Assembly: GCA_017514235.1 (NCBI GenBank)
Contig: JAFWKK010000017.1
Location: forward strand, 1 to 34,186
Source of the DNA: Kiritimatiellia bacterium
Lineage (GTDB): Bacteria; Verrucomicrobiota; Kiritimatiellia; RFP12; UBA1067
Reading direction: 5' to 3'
DNA length: 34,186 nucleotides
Numbering within the stretch: position 1 is the first letter of the stretch; each line of letters starts with the position of its first letter. Made by a program: the position numbers and the translations under genes. The notes beneath the pieces were generated by a model that made no database searches, was not told the DNA's origin, and worked only from the letters and a program-made list of their open reading frames with translations. Shown here one piece after another: positions 13,913 to 22,564 of this stretch.

Positions 13913-15739
13913 ATGGCCGACATCGACATCATCATGCCGACGTGGAACAAGGCCGCCACCATCGCGGCCGCGCTCGACTCCGTCTTCCGCCAGAAGACCT
14001 CGCGCACGTTCCGCGTCATCGTCGCCGACGACTGCTCCTCCGACCGCTCGCTGGAGATCGTAGCCGAATACGAGAAGGCCCACCCGGGCGTCATAACGGT
14101 ACTGCGCAGCGACAGGAACCAGAAGCTCTTCCGCAACGTGCTGCGCGCTTACGCGGTGACTGACGCGCCGTTCTTCTGCGTGCTCGATCCCGACGACTAC
14201 TGGACTGACGACGCCCACCTGGAGAAGGCCGTCGGCTTCCTGTCCGCCCACCCCGACTTCACCATCTATTCCGCAGGCATCGAGCGGCTGGAACGCGACG
14301 GCACGCGCCGCCGGTGCGCGGAGTTCCCGGAGGCGGAGTCAGACGCCGACTTCTCCGACTACCTGCGGCGCCGCGCGGTTATAGCATACACGCAGACGTG
14401 CGTCTACAGGAACGTCGTCTTCGCAAAGGGACTGCCCGGCGACATCGTGCACCCGCCTGCCCCGACGATGGAGCAGACGATGCGCGGCGACAGCTTTCGG
14501 AACTTCCTGCACATTCGCGAGGGCAAGGCGCATTTCTCGCCCGGCGTCGAAGGCTGCTACCGCATTACGGACGACGGCGTATACCAGAGCGTATCCGAGG
14601 CGAAGCAGCAGTCGATGAACGCCAGGTTCTACGCGGACATGTGGCTTTACGACGGACGCCGCCACGAGCAGCTGCTGGCCATCGCCCACGGATTCGAGAA
14701 CGCCGCGCAGCGCCTGCGCGAGAAGGAGGCGGCGGAACGCGGCGAAAAGGCCGCGCGTCCGGCGGCGGCGAAGGGCAAGGGACTGTTCAAGGTGGAGAAG
14801 GACTTCTGGCGCCTTGACGTCTATCTTTGCGGACGGCGTGTCTTTTCGAGGAAGCGCGCGCCGAAGATCAAGCGCATATTCGACCGCCGCTTCAGGGGGC
14901 TTTCGGACGACGAGGCCCGTGCCGTCATCGAGTGGCAGTACCGCACGATTACGGGACGCGTCCCCGACCTTGACCGCCCGAAGACGCTGTCGGAGAAGCT
15001 TCAGTGGATAAAGTGGAAGCGCCGCGACCCGCTGATGATTACGCTGTCAGACAAGGTCGCCGTGCGCGACTACATCAGGGAAAAGGCCGGCGAAAGGTAC
15101 CTTGTGAAGGCTCTCGGCGTCTGGGCCTCGCCAGACGAGATAGACTTCGGCGCCCTGCCTGACAAGTTCGTCCTCAAGGTTAACTGGGGCTGCCACCAGA
15201 ACATAATCTGCGGCGACAAGGCCAAGCTGGACAAGGAGGACGTGAAGCGGAAGCTCGAAGCCTGGACCATGCCGTACAGCAACCACTACTACAACTTCTT
15301 GGAATGGGCGTACCTGGCAATACCTGCGCGTATCATCGCCGAGGAATTCCTGGACGACGGGCACGGGCTCAGGGACTACAAGTTCTTCTGCTTCCGCGGC
15401 GAGCCCAAGCTTCTGGTGGTTTGCGACGGGCGCGAGAGCGAGACGCCGACATTCACCACCTACGACTGCGACTTCAAGCGCATGAACGTCGTCTGGGGCG
15501 GCGGTGCGCTTTACAAAGGCGAGATGGAGAAGCCGTCAGCCTGGGACGATATGCTGGAGGTCTGCCGCAAGCTGTCGGCGGAGATGCCTTTCCTGCGCGT
15601 CGACCTTTATTTCGTGGACGGACAGGTCAAGGTCGGCGAACTGACCTGCTATCCGGGCGCGGGCTGGGCCATTCCTGAGCCGTATTCCCTCAACGAAGAG
15701 CTCGGCAAGCTGCTGCCGATCCCCGAACTCGGCGAATAA
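13913..15739 (+). CDS. GT2 glycosyltransferase fused to a TupA-like ATP-grasp domain
   Basis: A 608-residue two-domain protein with TAGGAG (13901-13906) 6 nt before its ATG. Residues ~1-250 are a family 2 glycosyltransferase: DIIMPTWNK near 4-12, VADDCSSDRS at 37-46, and DPDDYW near 96-101. A Lys/Ala/Glu-rich linker (~265-290) leads into residues ~335-600, which resemble TupA-like ATP-grasp proteins of teichuronopeptide biosynthesis (FVLKVNWGCHQN, AEEFLDDG, LRDYKFFCF, VDLYFVDGQV, GELTCYPG). ATP-grasp enzymes form amide bonds through acyl phosphates, so this protein may both add a sugar and attach an amino acid or peptide to a uronic acid. That combined role is inference. It is the last gene of the glycan operon, ending 2 bp from the convergent PHP gene. 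Confidence 0.85.
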   Translation: MADIDIIMPTWNKAATIAAALDSVFRQKTSRTFRVIVADDCSSDRSLEIVAEYEKAHPGVITVLRSDRNQKLFRNVLRAYAVTDAPFFCVLDPDDYWTDDAHLEKAVGFLSAHPDFTIYSAGIERLERDGTRRRCAEFPEAESDADFSDYLRRRAVIAYTQTCVYRNVVFAKGLPGDIVHPPAPTMEQTMRGDSFRNFLHIREGKAHFSPGVEGCYRITDDGVYQSVSEAKQQSMNARFYADMWLYDGRRHEQLLAIAHGFENAAQRLREKEAAERGEKAARPAAAKGKGLFKVEKDFWRLDVYLCGRRVFSRKRAPKIKRIFDRRFRGLSDDEARAVIEWQYRTITGRVPDLDRPKTLSEKLQWIKWKRRDPLMITLSDKVAVRDYIREKAGERYLVKALGVWASPDEIDFGALPDKFVLKVNWGCHQNIICGDKAKLDKEDVKRKLEAWTMPYSNHYYNFLEWAYLAIPARIIAEEFLDDGHGLRDYKFFCFRGEPKLLVVCDGRESETPTFTTYDCDFKRMNVVWGGGALYKGEMEKPSAWDDMLEVCRKLSAEMPFLRVDLYFVDGQVKVGELTCYPGAGWAIPEPYSLNEELGKLLPIPELGE

Positions 15740-15741
15740 GG

Positions 15742-16554
15742 TTACGACAGCCAGGCTGGCGCGGCGAGATATTCCTCCGCGTCGGCGAAGCGGTCGAACG
15801 CGCAGTCGATGGCGTCGGCGGAGTGCGCGTCGGACGAAAGGATGAAATGCGTGCCGCGCACCCGCAGAAGCCTGCGGAACGCGGCGGACGGGTAGGCGTC
15901 GTCGAGCCAGCCTCGCGAAATGGCCCCGGTGTTGACTTCCACGACCTTGCCGCTCGCGGCAATCGCGTCGGCCGTCCGTTCGATCTCCTCGCGGTACCAA
16001 TCCGCCTGCTCGTCGAAATACGGGTGCCGGGCGTTGAACTTGCGCACGAGGTCGGGGTGCCCGAGAATGTCGAAGTCGAAGCGCCCGACCATATCGCGCT
16101 CCTGTGCGAAGTACGCCCGGACGAACGCCTCGGCGCTGCCGCCGAAGTGATCGCGAATGCCGTCCGCCAGCTGGCCGGGCGAATGGTCGACGGGAACGCG
16201 CGCGCCGTCGGACGCGACGACGAAATGGATGGAGCCGATGACGTAGTCGGGGGCGACCGAAGAGTATGCGGCACGGTCGGGCGTCGCACCGCCCGGGCCC
16301 GGCACGTAGTCCGCTTCGACGCCGCAGAGAATGCGCAGCCGCGGCGCGCATTCCGCCGCCAGCGCGCGGATGTCCGCCGCATAGCGGGGGGCCTTTTCGG
16401 GCGTCAGCACCCAACCGACGTCGTCTTCGGGAAGCATGGAGTGCGACGAGAAGCCCAGGACGGCGAAACCCTTCCCGATCGCCGCGTCGGCCACTTGCCG
16501 AGGCGTGCTTTTCCCGTCGCACCAGGTCGTATGCGTATGGTAGTTCGCCTTCAT
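15742..16554 (-). CDS. PHP-domain phosphatase (histidinol-phosphatase-like)
   Basis: A 270-residue metal-dependent phosphoesterase. PHP motifs are visible: N-Y-H6-T-H8 at the start, FSSHSMLPED near 36-45, GVEADY in the middle, GSIHFV, ILGHPDL, and a C-terminal SSDAH. These should bind three metal ions at the end of a (beta/alpha)7 barrel. HisK-type members dephosphorylate histidinol phosphate, but no his genes are nearby, so the true substrate is unsettled. ATG 16554 overlaps the upstream hydF stop by one base (TGATG), so the two are one transcript. Confidence 0.85.
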   Translation of the reverse strand: MKANYHTHTTWCDGKSTPRQVADAAIGKGFAVLGFSSHSMLPEDDVGWVLTPEKAPRYAADIRALAAECAPRLRILCGVEADYVPGPGGATPDRAAYSSVAPDYVIGSIHFVVASDGARVPVDHSPGQLADGIRDHFGGSAEAFVRAYFAQERDMVGRFDFDILGHPDLVRKFNARHPYFDEQADWYREEIERTADAIAASGKVVEVNTGAISRGWLDDAYPSAAFRRLLRVRGTHFILSSDAHSADAIDCAFDRFADAEEYLAAPAWLS

Positions 16555-17690
16555 CAGGTCAGGACGTCTCCGATCGGCAGCCCGTTCGCTGCGGCGAGAA
16601 GCATGCCGTAGTTCACTATCGGCACGCCGGCCTCGCGACAGCGAGAGATGCGCAGCATCACCTCGCGCCGCGTCAGCATGCACCCGCCGCACTGCACGAC
16701 GAGTCTGGCGCGGTCCGCACCGTCTCCGAAGTCGAACGCACCGCCGCTTGCGAACGAAAAGCGGAGCTTCCGTCCGGTCATCTTCAAGAGTGCCTTCGGA
16801 ATCTTGACCGTACCGATGTCGTTGCACTGCCGACGGTGCGTGCACCCCTCCGCGACGAGCACCATGTCGCCGTCGCGAAGCGCCGGAATCGCCGCAAGGC
16901 CCTTTGCATACTCGCCGATGTCTCCCTTCTGCCGCGCGAACAGGATGGAGAACGACGTAAGGCGCGGAGCCATGCCGCCGCCGCCGGCAAAGCTGCGGAT
17001 CGCGTCGCTGACGGCGCCGAACGCCTGCGAGTCCGTCACGACTAGGTTGCAGGCGACGTCGGGAAGGACGGCGGGGAGTTCGCTCGGCTGGCATACGGCG
17101 CACCATGCGCCTCGGTCAAGGCAGTCGCGTATGACCTGAACCTGAGGAAGGATAAGGCGGCCCTTCGGTGCGCTTTCGTCAATCGGGCAGACGCAGACGA
17201 TGCGGTCGCCCGCGGCAACGAGCCCGTCCAGGAGTCCGGGCGGCGTCTCGGACAGCCTGAGTTCGGCGATGCGGCGCTTCAGCCCTTCTACCGAATCGCC
17301 GCGCCTGTACTCCAGCACTGAAATCGCCCGCCCCGCGCACGCGGCATCGAAAATGGAGCGCGCCCGCGTCTCGTCGACGCCGTCCGCACCTGCGACCCAG
17401 ACGGCGATGTCAGTCGTCGCCAGCACGTCGAGCGACTTCCTTACGCGCTGCTCGCCGAGCGGCCCCTCGTCGTCCAGCCCGGCTGTGTCGGTGATGAGGC
17501 ATGGACCGAGCGGAAGTATCTCCATCGCCTTCGAGACAGGATCCGTCGTGGTGCCGGCGACGTCGCTTACGATGGCCACTGGCTGGCCGGTGAAGGCGTT
17601 GACGAGCGTGGACTTGCCGGCGTTGCGCAGTCCGAAAAACGAGATGCGCATGCGGCTTCCCCTGGGCGTTTCGCTCAAGTCGCCGGTCAC
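16554..17690 (-). CDS. hydF: [FeFe]-hydrogenase maturation GTPase
   Basis: A 378-residue scaffold and GTPase on which the HydE/HydG products assemble the 2Fe subcluster before transfer to the hydrogenase. The N-terminal G domain has P-loop GLRNAGKS at 20-27, GTTTDPV near 46-52 and DTAG at 68-71. The C-terminal cluster-binding domain keeps the three expected Cys: C283 (CTH), C334 and C337 (CGGC). The His that often precedes CGGC is Gln333. GTG 17690 is chosen because a GGGGGAGAG site lies just upstream and the -10 promoter at 17772-17777 excludes the more distal ATG 17771. The N-terminal LSETPRG motif is also typical of the family. hydE, hydG and the hydrogenase are not in the window. Confidence 0.92.
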   Translation of the reverse strand: MTGDLSETPRGSRMRISFFGLRNAGKSTLVNAFTGQPVAIVSDVAGTTTDPVSKAMEILPLGPCLITDTAGLDDEGPLGEQRVRKSLDVLATTDIAVWVAGADGVDETRARSIFDAACAGRAISVLEYRRGDSVEGLKRRIAELRLSETPPGLLDGLVAAGDRIVCVCPIDESAPKGRLILPQVQVIRDCLDRGAWCAVCQPSELPAVLPDVACNLVVTDSQAFGAVSDAIRSFAGGGGMAPRLTSFSILFARQKGDIGEYAKGLAAIPALRDGDMVLVAEGCTHRRQCNDIGTVKIPKALLKMTGRKLRFSFASGGAFDFGDGADRARLVVQCGGCMLTRREVMLRISRCREAGVPIVNYGMLLAAANGLPIGDVLT

Positions 17691-17771
17691 GGGAGCTCTC
17701 CCCCGGGAAAACCCTTCATTTGTTGCATGCTTTCCATTTCCTGCATTCTGGCATGGCTTGCCACGGCCCAT

Positions 17772-17777
17772 ATTCTA
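17772..17777 (-). promoter_or_regulatory. extended -10 promoter of hydF
   Basis: On the minus strand the sequence reads TGG-TAGAAT, an extended -10. Transcription would start near 17765, giving a ~75-nt leader to GTG 17690. It is divergent from the rubrerythrin promoter 30 bp away, so the two could be co-regulated. Confidence 0.6.
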
Positions 17778-17805
17778 CCATATTTTCCAGGCGGGCGGGC
17801 TGCTG

Positions 17806-17834
17806 TTGACTACGTGCGGCGCAAATGGTAATAT
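17806..17834 (+). promoter_or_regulatory. rubrerythrin promoter
   Basis: TTGACT (17806-17811), a 17-bp spacer, and TAATAT (17829-17834), with TGG before the -10. This is the best complete -35/-10 pair in the window and fits a strongly expressed gene. Confidence 0.7.
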
Positions 17835-17870
17835 TTGTGAAACACGGAACGAAAGAAGGAGAACCCAAGC

Positions 17871-18404
17871 ATGGAACTCAAGGGATCAAAGACGGAAGCG
17901 AACCTGATGCACGCCTTCGCTGGCGAATCACAGGCACGCAACAAGTACGACTACTACGCCTCGAAGGCGAAGAAGGACGGCTTCGAGCAGATCTCCGCCA
18001 TCTTCCAGGAGACGGCCCTGAACGAGAAGGAGCACGCCAAGATGTGGTTCAAGCTCTTTGCCGGGATCAAAGGTACGCAGGAGAACCTGCTTGAGGCGGC
18101 GGCGGGCGAGCACGAAGAATGGACCGACATGTACAAGCGCTTCGCCGAGGAGGCAGAGGCCGAGGGATTCGCCGACATCGCCCTCAAGTTCCGCAAGGTC
18201 GCTGAGGTCGAGGCGCAACACGAAGCGCGCTACCGCAAGCTTGCGAAGAACATCGAATCCGGCGAAGTGTGGGTCAGGGTCGGAGCGAACCGCTGGCAAT
18301 GCCGCAACTGCGGCGCGATCGTCGAGAGCGAAAGCGCACCCGAGGTCTGCCCGGTCTGCGACCACCCGAAGGCCTACTTCCAGCTGGAGCAGGCCAACTT
18401 CTAG
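17871..18404 (+). CDS. rbr: rubrerythrin
   Basis: A 177-residue peroxide-scavenging protein of anaerobes that reduces hydrogen peroxide to water with electrons from rubredoxin. The four-helix ferritin-like domain supplies di-iron ligands E19, E52/H55 (NEKEH), E80 and E114/H117 (EAQH). A C-terminal rubredoxin-like [Fe(SCys)4] site uses C144-x-x-C147 and C160-x-x-C163. Size and order are canonical. AAGGAG (17856-17861) is 9 nt from the ATG. Its TAG stop shares the palindrome CTAG with the stop of the convergent GT8 gene. Confidence 0.96.
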   Translation: MELKGSKTEANLMHAFAGESQARNKYDYYASKAKKDGFEQISAIFQETALNEKEHAKMWFKLFAGIKGTQENLLEAAAGEHEEWTDMYKRFAEEAEAEGFADIALKFRKVAEVEAQHEARYRKLAKNIESGEVWVRVGANRWQCRNCGAIVESESAPEVCPVCDHPKAYFQLEQANF

Positions 18405-19381
18405 GCTTCGGTACGCCCGGAGCCGCGACACTTGTCCAGCAGCTGCCGTATGCGGCGTAGGTTGCGGCGGGCGGCAAAGTCGTGGAAAGGCGCCGTCAGC
18501 GGTTCGCTCGGCGGCGTCTGCCCGACGGCATGCATCGCTTCGTGGTAGAGGCGGCGGTAGGGGCGGTGGCTCTTCAGCCAAGGTTTCTTCGGTCCCCAGA
18601 AATGGAGAATGGCAGGCTCCAGCGCCGCCTCCAGGCATTCCTGCGGCGGATTCCCGAGCCAGTACTTGTCGCGCACGTCCCACTTCGCGAAGCTCTTGAT
18701 CAGCCGGTCGTGGAAGTTCCACTTGAGCGGCAACAGCCGTGTCCGTTGCCAGTACAGCGCGTTCCACGCGTCCTGCTCGATGCGGTCGGCGATGCCGTAA
18801 TGCCCGCGATACCACTCCAGTATCCGCTCCCACGTGCGTTCCTCGCGGCACCTCGCGACGTTGAAGACAAGCGTTCCCGTGTTGAAGTAGCGCTCCGCCT
18901 CCGGCGGCAGTATGCCGTCGCTCCAGATGCGCGACTCGACGGCTCCGCCGCCGCGATGGTACTCCGCGACGGCGGCGATCAGGCAGTCGCCAAGGTCGGT
19001 CTCGAAGAGCGGGGAGATGTCGGTTGCGACGAGCATGTCGATGTCGAGATGGATTACGTTGCCTGCTGCGTCCGGCAAGAGTGCAGGCACGAAAACCGGA
19101 GTCCAGGTGAATACGTTCCACCGCGATCCGGCACGGTTCATTATGAGGTCGGCGTAAGGCGCGACCGCAGGTTCCGCGTCGACATGGCGCACCGAGGCGT
19201 TCGGGAAACGCGCGACGACTTCGGCGAGCTTCCGCTTGCTTTCGGGGGAGTGTCCGCCAAAACCCTCGAACACGTTGACGCGGATCGGCTCAGAGCCCCG
19301 ATAGTTGGAAAGCAGCGACCACACGGTGACGCAAAGGAACTTCGCGCCCCTGTCGTCGCAGCTGAACACCACGTCCCTCAC
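18401..19381 (-). CDS. family 8 glycosyltransferase
   Basis: A 326-residue retaining glycosyltransferase related to LPS galactosyl/glucosyltransferases (RfaI/RfaJ-like). The N-terminal VVFSCDDRG contacts the nucleotide sugar, and the metal-binding DxD is D113-I-D115 in HLDIDML followed by ATDISPLF. The C-terminal part has the HFWGPKKPW-like segment with His and Lys used by GT8 enzymes. The start is GTG 19381: GAGGAGGG sits 5 nt upstream and the GTG overlaps the stop of a 34-codon ORF (GTGA). It is the last gene of the minus-strand operon and converges on rubrerythrin with a 4-bp overlap. Confidence 0.88.
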   Translation of the reverse strand: MRDVVFSCDDRGAKFLCVTVWSLLSNYRGSEPIRVNVFEGFGGHSPESKRKLAEVVARFPNASVRHVDAEPAVAPYADLIMNRAGSRWNVFTWTPVFVPALLPDAAGNVIHLDIDMLVATDISPLFETDLGDCLIAAVAEYHRGGGAVESRIWSDGILPPEAERYFNTGTLVFNVARCREERTWERILEWYRGHYGIADRIEQDAWNALYWQRTRLLPLKWNFHDRLIKSFAKWDVRDKYWLGNPPQECLEAALEPAILHFWGPKKPWLKSHRPYRRLYHEAMHAVGQTPPSEPLTAPFHDFAARRNLRRIRQLLDKCRGSGRTEA

Positions 19382-19482
19382 GCGGCCCTCCTCAAGTCTG
19401 CTTTCAGCGTTTCCTTACGCATGTTGCACTTCATCAGGTACTGGTGCCTTTGCATTTCCGATCCCTGCGGCAGCAAGCGCAT
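19378..19482 (-). CDS. candidate 34-aa small protein between dtd and GT8
   Basis: ATG 19482 lies 2 nt after the dtd stop, and the TGA (19380-19378) overlaps the GT8 GTG start (GTGA). The predicted product is basic, with Met/Gln/Leu-rich content, two short amphipathic helical stretches and a single Cys. No membrane segment or family was recognised. Only a weak GGTGA precedes the ATG. The perfect operon-like spacing on both sides suggests it is translated, either as a small protein or to couple dtd to GT8. The alternative is untranslated linker DNA. Confidence 0.45.
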   Translation of the reverse strand: MRLLPQGSEMQRHQYLMKCNMRKETLKADLRRAA

Positions 19483-19484
19483 TT

Positions 19485-19946
19485 TCACCGTTGAGCCTTG
19501 TCGCCGGACGTCAGTTCGACTGAAAACGGACCGTCGTTGACGAGCCGCACCTTCATTTCTGCGCCGAAGCGGCCGGTGCCTACGCGATCGCGCCCCAGCC
19601 GCTCGCGGAGCTTTTCCGCCACGCGTTCGTAGAGCGGCTCCGCGACGGGGCGCGGCGCGGCGGCCGAGTAGCCGGGACGTCGCCCGTGCGCAGTGTCGGC
19701 GTAGAGCGTGAACTGCGAGACAAGCATGACGCTGCCGCCGACGTCCTCCACCGACAGGTTGGACTTTCCGTTCGCATCCTCGAATATCCGCAGCGTGGCG
19801 ATCCGGGCGGCGATGTCGTCGGCCTCGCGAGCGGTGTCGGAGTGCGTTACGCCGAGCAGCACCAGGAACCCGGTGCCGATCGACGCCAGAGTCTCGTCTC
19901 CGACCGTAACGCTTGCCTCCGAAACGCGCTGCACCCAAGCCTTCAC
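19485..19946 (-). CDS. dtd: D-aminoacyl-tRNA deacylase
   Basis: A 153-residue cytoplasmic proofreading enzyme that hydrolyses D-amino acids (and Gly) mischarged on tRNA. The start region [13 protein letters not shown] is the family N-terminus, and the SQFTL active-site segment is near residue 80. The C-terminal motif that is usually NxGPVT reads NDGPFS; the key Gly-Pro is kept. GTG 19946 is preferred to TTG 19961: it follows the GntP stop by 4 nt and a GGGG ribosome site lies ~7 nt upstream. It sits between a permease and a glycosyltransferase with no obvious functional tie. Confidence 0.9.
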   Translation of the reverse strand: MKAWVQRVSEASVTVGDETLASIGTGFLVLLGVTHSDTAREADDIAARIATLRIFEDANGKSNLSVEDVGGSVMLVSQFTLYADTAHGRRPGYSAAAPRPVAEPLYERVAEKLRERLGRDRVGTGRFGAEMKVRLVNDGPFSVELTSGDKAQR

Positions 19947-19950
19947 GCCG

Positions 19951-21216
19951 TCACCCCGCAATCATGTAGACGAGCGTCGACACCGCCGTCGTCGTCGCGC
20001 CGACCAGTTCGCCGAACGGGAAGAGCCGCAGCCGGTCCTTTACGCTCATGCCGACGGCGCCTGCGGTCGCGTGGAAGAAGCTGCCGTGAGGGAGCGCGTC
20101 GAAGACCGTGCCGCCCGCATGGAGCATCGCGGCCGCCGCGGTGGCCGGCACGCCGGCCGAAAGCAGCGTGCCGGAAAACGTCTGGGCCGCTATGGTGACG
20201 CCGGCCGTGGTGGACGCCGTCGCGCCGGAGAGCAGCAGCCCTGAGACCGGGGCCAGGGCGAAGACGGGCAGGTGGCACGCGCCCAGCAGGCGGATCATGT
20301 CGGCATTGAGGCCAGACGCCTTGACGATTCCCGCCACTGTGCCGGTTCCTATCAGCAGCACCGAGACGCCGATGACCTTGGAAAGGCCGAACTCCGAATA
20401 TTCGACCGTCTGGCGCCAGCGTCCGCAGGCAAGGATGGAGACCAGTCCGCCGGCCGGAAGAGCAACGAGCGGATCGATCGTGACGCCGCAGACGGGGCGG
20501 AGGGCGAGCAGCGCGATGACGACGAGCGGACCGGACGCCGCCTGCGCGGCGGACGGCAGCTTTGCCGCGCAGGACGCCGCCTCGGACAGCGACGAAGCGC
20601 AACTGGTCCATCTCTTCGCAAGCCACGTCGAAAGCGCCACCGTCACGGCGAACGCGCACGCGGCGGGCAGCAGGTTCGCGGCCATGACGGACGTAAGGTC
20701 CAGATGGAACGCCTCTGCGACTGCGATCGTGTTGGGGTTGGGGGAGATGACGTTTCCAGCCTTTCCCCCGCCGATCATGGCGAGCAGGAGCGCCGGCACC
20801 GGAATGCCGGCTTTGCGCCCCACGGCCAGCGCGACCGGGGCGACCGTGATGACGGCGATGTCGACGAACACGCCGACCGACGTTACGATTAGCGTCGCGA
20901 GCGCCACAGCCGCGAGCGCGAAGCGCGTGCCGAGGCGGGCGACCACGGCGTCGGCTATTTTCGCCGCGCTGCCGGTCTTGACGAGTGCGCCGACCAGCAC
21001 GCCTGAGGCGAGGATGCGCAGCACCGACGGCATCATCGACTGCGTTCCGGAAATCATCGCGGCGACCGTCCCGGAAAGCCCGCCGCCGCCAAGAAGCCCG
21101 CCGACGAGGGCGCCTAGGACGAGCGCATAGGCCGGGGTCGCCTTCCGCACGATCAGCACGATCGCCACGGCCAGGCCCGCAAGGGCGCCCCACGTCGAGA
21201 ACACGGCCTCCGTCAC
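19951..21216 (-). CDS. GntP-family permease
   Basis: A 421-residue inner-membrane transporter with about 11-12 hydrophobic helices. Family hallmarks include GVFVDIAVI near the middle of the first half, [17 protein letters not shown], and a C-terminal [13 protein letters not shown]. Members take up gluconate or related hydroxy acids with protons; substrate cannot be read from sequence, and glycerate-type acids are possible. GTG 21216 overlaps the upstream symporter stop (GTGA) and is preceded by GGGAGGAGAC. Upstream open frame beyond this start is a shadow of the symporter gene. Confidence 0.88.
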   Translation of the reverse strand: MTEAVFSTWGALAGLAVAIVLIVRKATPAYALVLGALVGGLLGGGGLSGTVAAMISGTQSMMPSVLRILASGVLVGALVKTGSAAKIADAVVARLGTRFALAAVALATLIVTSVGVFVDIAVITVAPVALAVGRKAGIPVPALLLAMIGGGKAGNVISPNPNTIAVAEAFHLDLTSVMAANLLPAACAFAVTVALSTWLAKRWTSCASSLSEAASCAAKLPSAAQAASGPLVVIALLALRPVCGVTIDPLVALPAGGLVSILACGRWRQTVEYSEFGLSKVIGVSVLLIGTGTVAGIVKASGLNADMIRLLGACHLPVFALAPVSGLLLSGATASTTAGVTIAAQTFSGTLLSAGVPATAAAAMLHAGGTVFDALPHGSFFHATAGAVGMSVKDRLRLFPFGELVGATTTAVSTLVYMIAG

Positions 21217-22388
21217 GTCTCCTCCCTGCGGCGGCCGCGGTAGATGCGGTCGACGATGATCGCGATCGCGCCGTCGCCGGTCAGGTTGCAGGCGGTGCCC
21301 ATGCCGTCCAGGGCCATGTACGTCGCTATGACGAGGGCGTAGCGTTCCGGCGTGAAGCCGAGAATCGTCTCGGCTATGGTCGCGGACGCCAGCACCACGC
21401 CGCCGGGTATGCCGGGTGACGCCACGGCTATGACGCTTAGCACGAACATGAACTCGATGTACCTGACGATTGAGATATCGCCGCCGAAGAGGACCGTGAA
21501 CCCGGCCGTGTAGACGACCATGTTCGCCATAGACCCGGCGAGGTGCACGTTGGCGCAAAGCGGAATCACGAGGTCCACGATCTTGTCGGAGACGCCGTTC
21601 TTGCGCGTCTGGCGGAGCGTGACCGGCAGCGTCGCGGCGGAGGAGCAGCACCCCCAGCCGGTCAGGTACGCCGGAAGCATGTTCAGGAGCGCCTTGAACG
21701 GGTTCTTGCCCGCGAAGACGCCTGCGACGGCGTACTGCATGACCAGCACGAGGGACGTCACGCCGAAGGCGACGCCCATGATCGCGACGCAGCTTCCGCC
21801 GACGACAGCGAGCTTGCCGCTGGCAGTCAGGTCTGCTATGACGGAGAGTATGTAGAACGGAAGGAGCGGCAGGAACGCCTTGCTGATCGTCAGCGTCACC
21901 GTCTCGCGCATCTCGGCGAACGTGCGTTTCAGCGTCGGCGCGTCGAGCTTTACCATCGCAAGGCCGAAGATGAAGGCCGTCACGAGGGCCGAGGTGATGC
22001 CCATCACCGGCGGTATCTCCAGTATGAAGTAAGCAGGAAACGTCTGCACCTGCGAGGCCGCGTCGAGCGTGCCGTGAAGGACGCGCGGGAAGATGGCGTC
22101 GGACGCGCAGAACGCAAACGCGCCGGAGAACAGCGTCGACGCGTAGGCTATGCCCATCGTCACCAGCAGCATCCTTCCCGCGCCCACGCCAGTCTCCGCG
22201 ATGGCGGGGGCCACCAGCCCCAGCACTATGAACGGCACGAAGAACCTGATGAACTGGCCGAACGTGCCGCTGAAACAGTTTAGGGCGCGTATCACGCAAC
22301 TTGGCGCAACGGCGCCGACTGCCGCACCGATGGCGATGGCAAGAAACAGCCTCGGGAGAATGCCTATCTTGATTCCTCTCTTGAACAT
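21213..22388 (-). CDS. dicarboxylate/amino-acid:cation symporter (DAACS family)
   Basis: A 391-residue sodium- or proton-coupled transporter for C4-dicarboxylates, glutamate/aspartate or serine/threonine. About eight to ten hydrophobic segments are visible, plus a GWGCCSSAATLPVT hairpin-like segment (the Ser-rich HP1 of GltPh-type transporters), a central PLCANVHLAGSM, and NLTGDG near the C-terminus. The NLTGDG follows the DGxxTxxNxxGD pattern that binds substrate. ATG 22388 lies exactly 7 nt after a TATAAT, so the message is predicted to be leaderless. The in-frame start at 22430 is upstream of the promoter and is rejected. Confidence 0.88.
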   Translation of the reverse strand: MFKRGIKIGILPRLFLAIAIGAAVGAVAPSCVIRALNCFSGTFGQFIRFFVPFIVLGLVAPAIAETGVGAGRMLLVTMGIAYASTLFSGAFAFCASDAIFPRVLHGTLDAASQVQTFPAYFILEIPPVMGITSALVTAFIFGLAMVKLDAPTLKRTFAEMRETVTLTISKAFLPLLPFYILSVIADLTASGKLAVVGGSCVAIMGVAFGVTSLVLVMQYAVAGVFAGKNPFKALLNMLPAYLTGWGCCSSAATLPVTLRQTRKNGVSDKIVDLVIPLCANVHLAGSMANMVVYTAGFTVLFGGDISIVRYIEFMFVLSVIAVASPGIPGGVVLASATIAETILGFTPERYALVIATYMALDGMGTACNLTGDGAIAIIVDRIYRGRRREET

Positions 22389-22395
22389 GGCGCAT

Positions 22396-22401
22396 ATTAT
22401 A
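22396..22401 (-). promoter_or_regulatory. extended -10 promoter of the symporter-GT8 operon
   Basis: On the minus strand: TTTATGGTATAAT, then 7 nt, then ATG. The element is TGG-TATAAT with no recognisable -35. It would drive five coupled genes (symporter, GntP, dtd, 34-codon ORF, GT8). Confidence 0.75.
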
Positions 22402-22522
22402 CCATAAAGGAGAGCAGTCCTGCGCGGCATGAAAATCTACACGTTCTGCACGGCTATATCCCGTTGTCGTTGCCTGAAGATCCCGTTGCGCCCCTGTGCA
22501 AGCGAATCCGTCGGCGTGTGGC

Positions 22523-22564
22523 AAAAAAAAATAAAAAATGAAATCCGAGGCGCGGGGCCCCGGA
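22523..22564 (-). terminator. intrinsic terminator on the minus strand with no clear gene upstream
   Basis: Read on the minus strand, TCCGGGGC (22564-22557), a CCCGC loop and GCCTCGGA (22551-22544) form an 8-bp stem with one G-U pair. TTTCA, then T6, A and T8 follow (22543-22523). This is the most convincing intrinsic terminator in the window. It faces away from DUF58 and lies upstream of the symporter promoter, so it must end some transcript that starts at higher coordinates. Confidence 0.8.
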
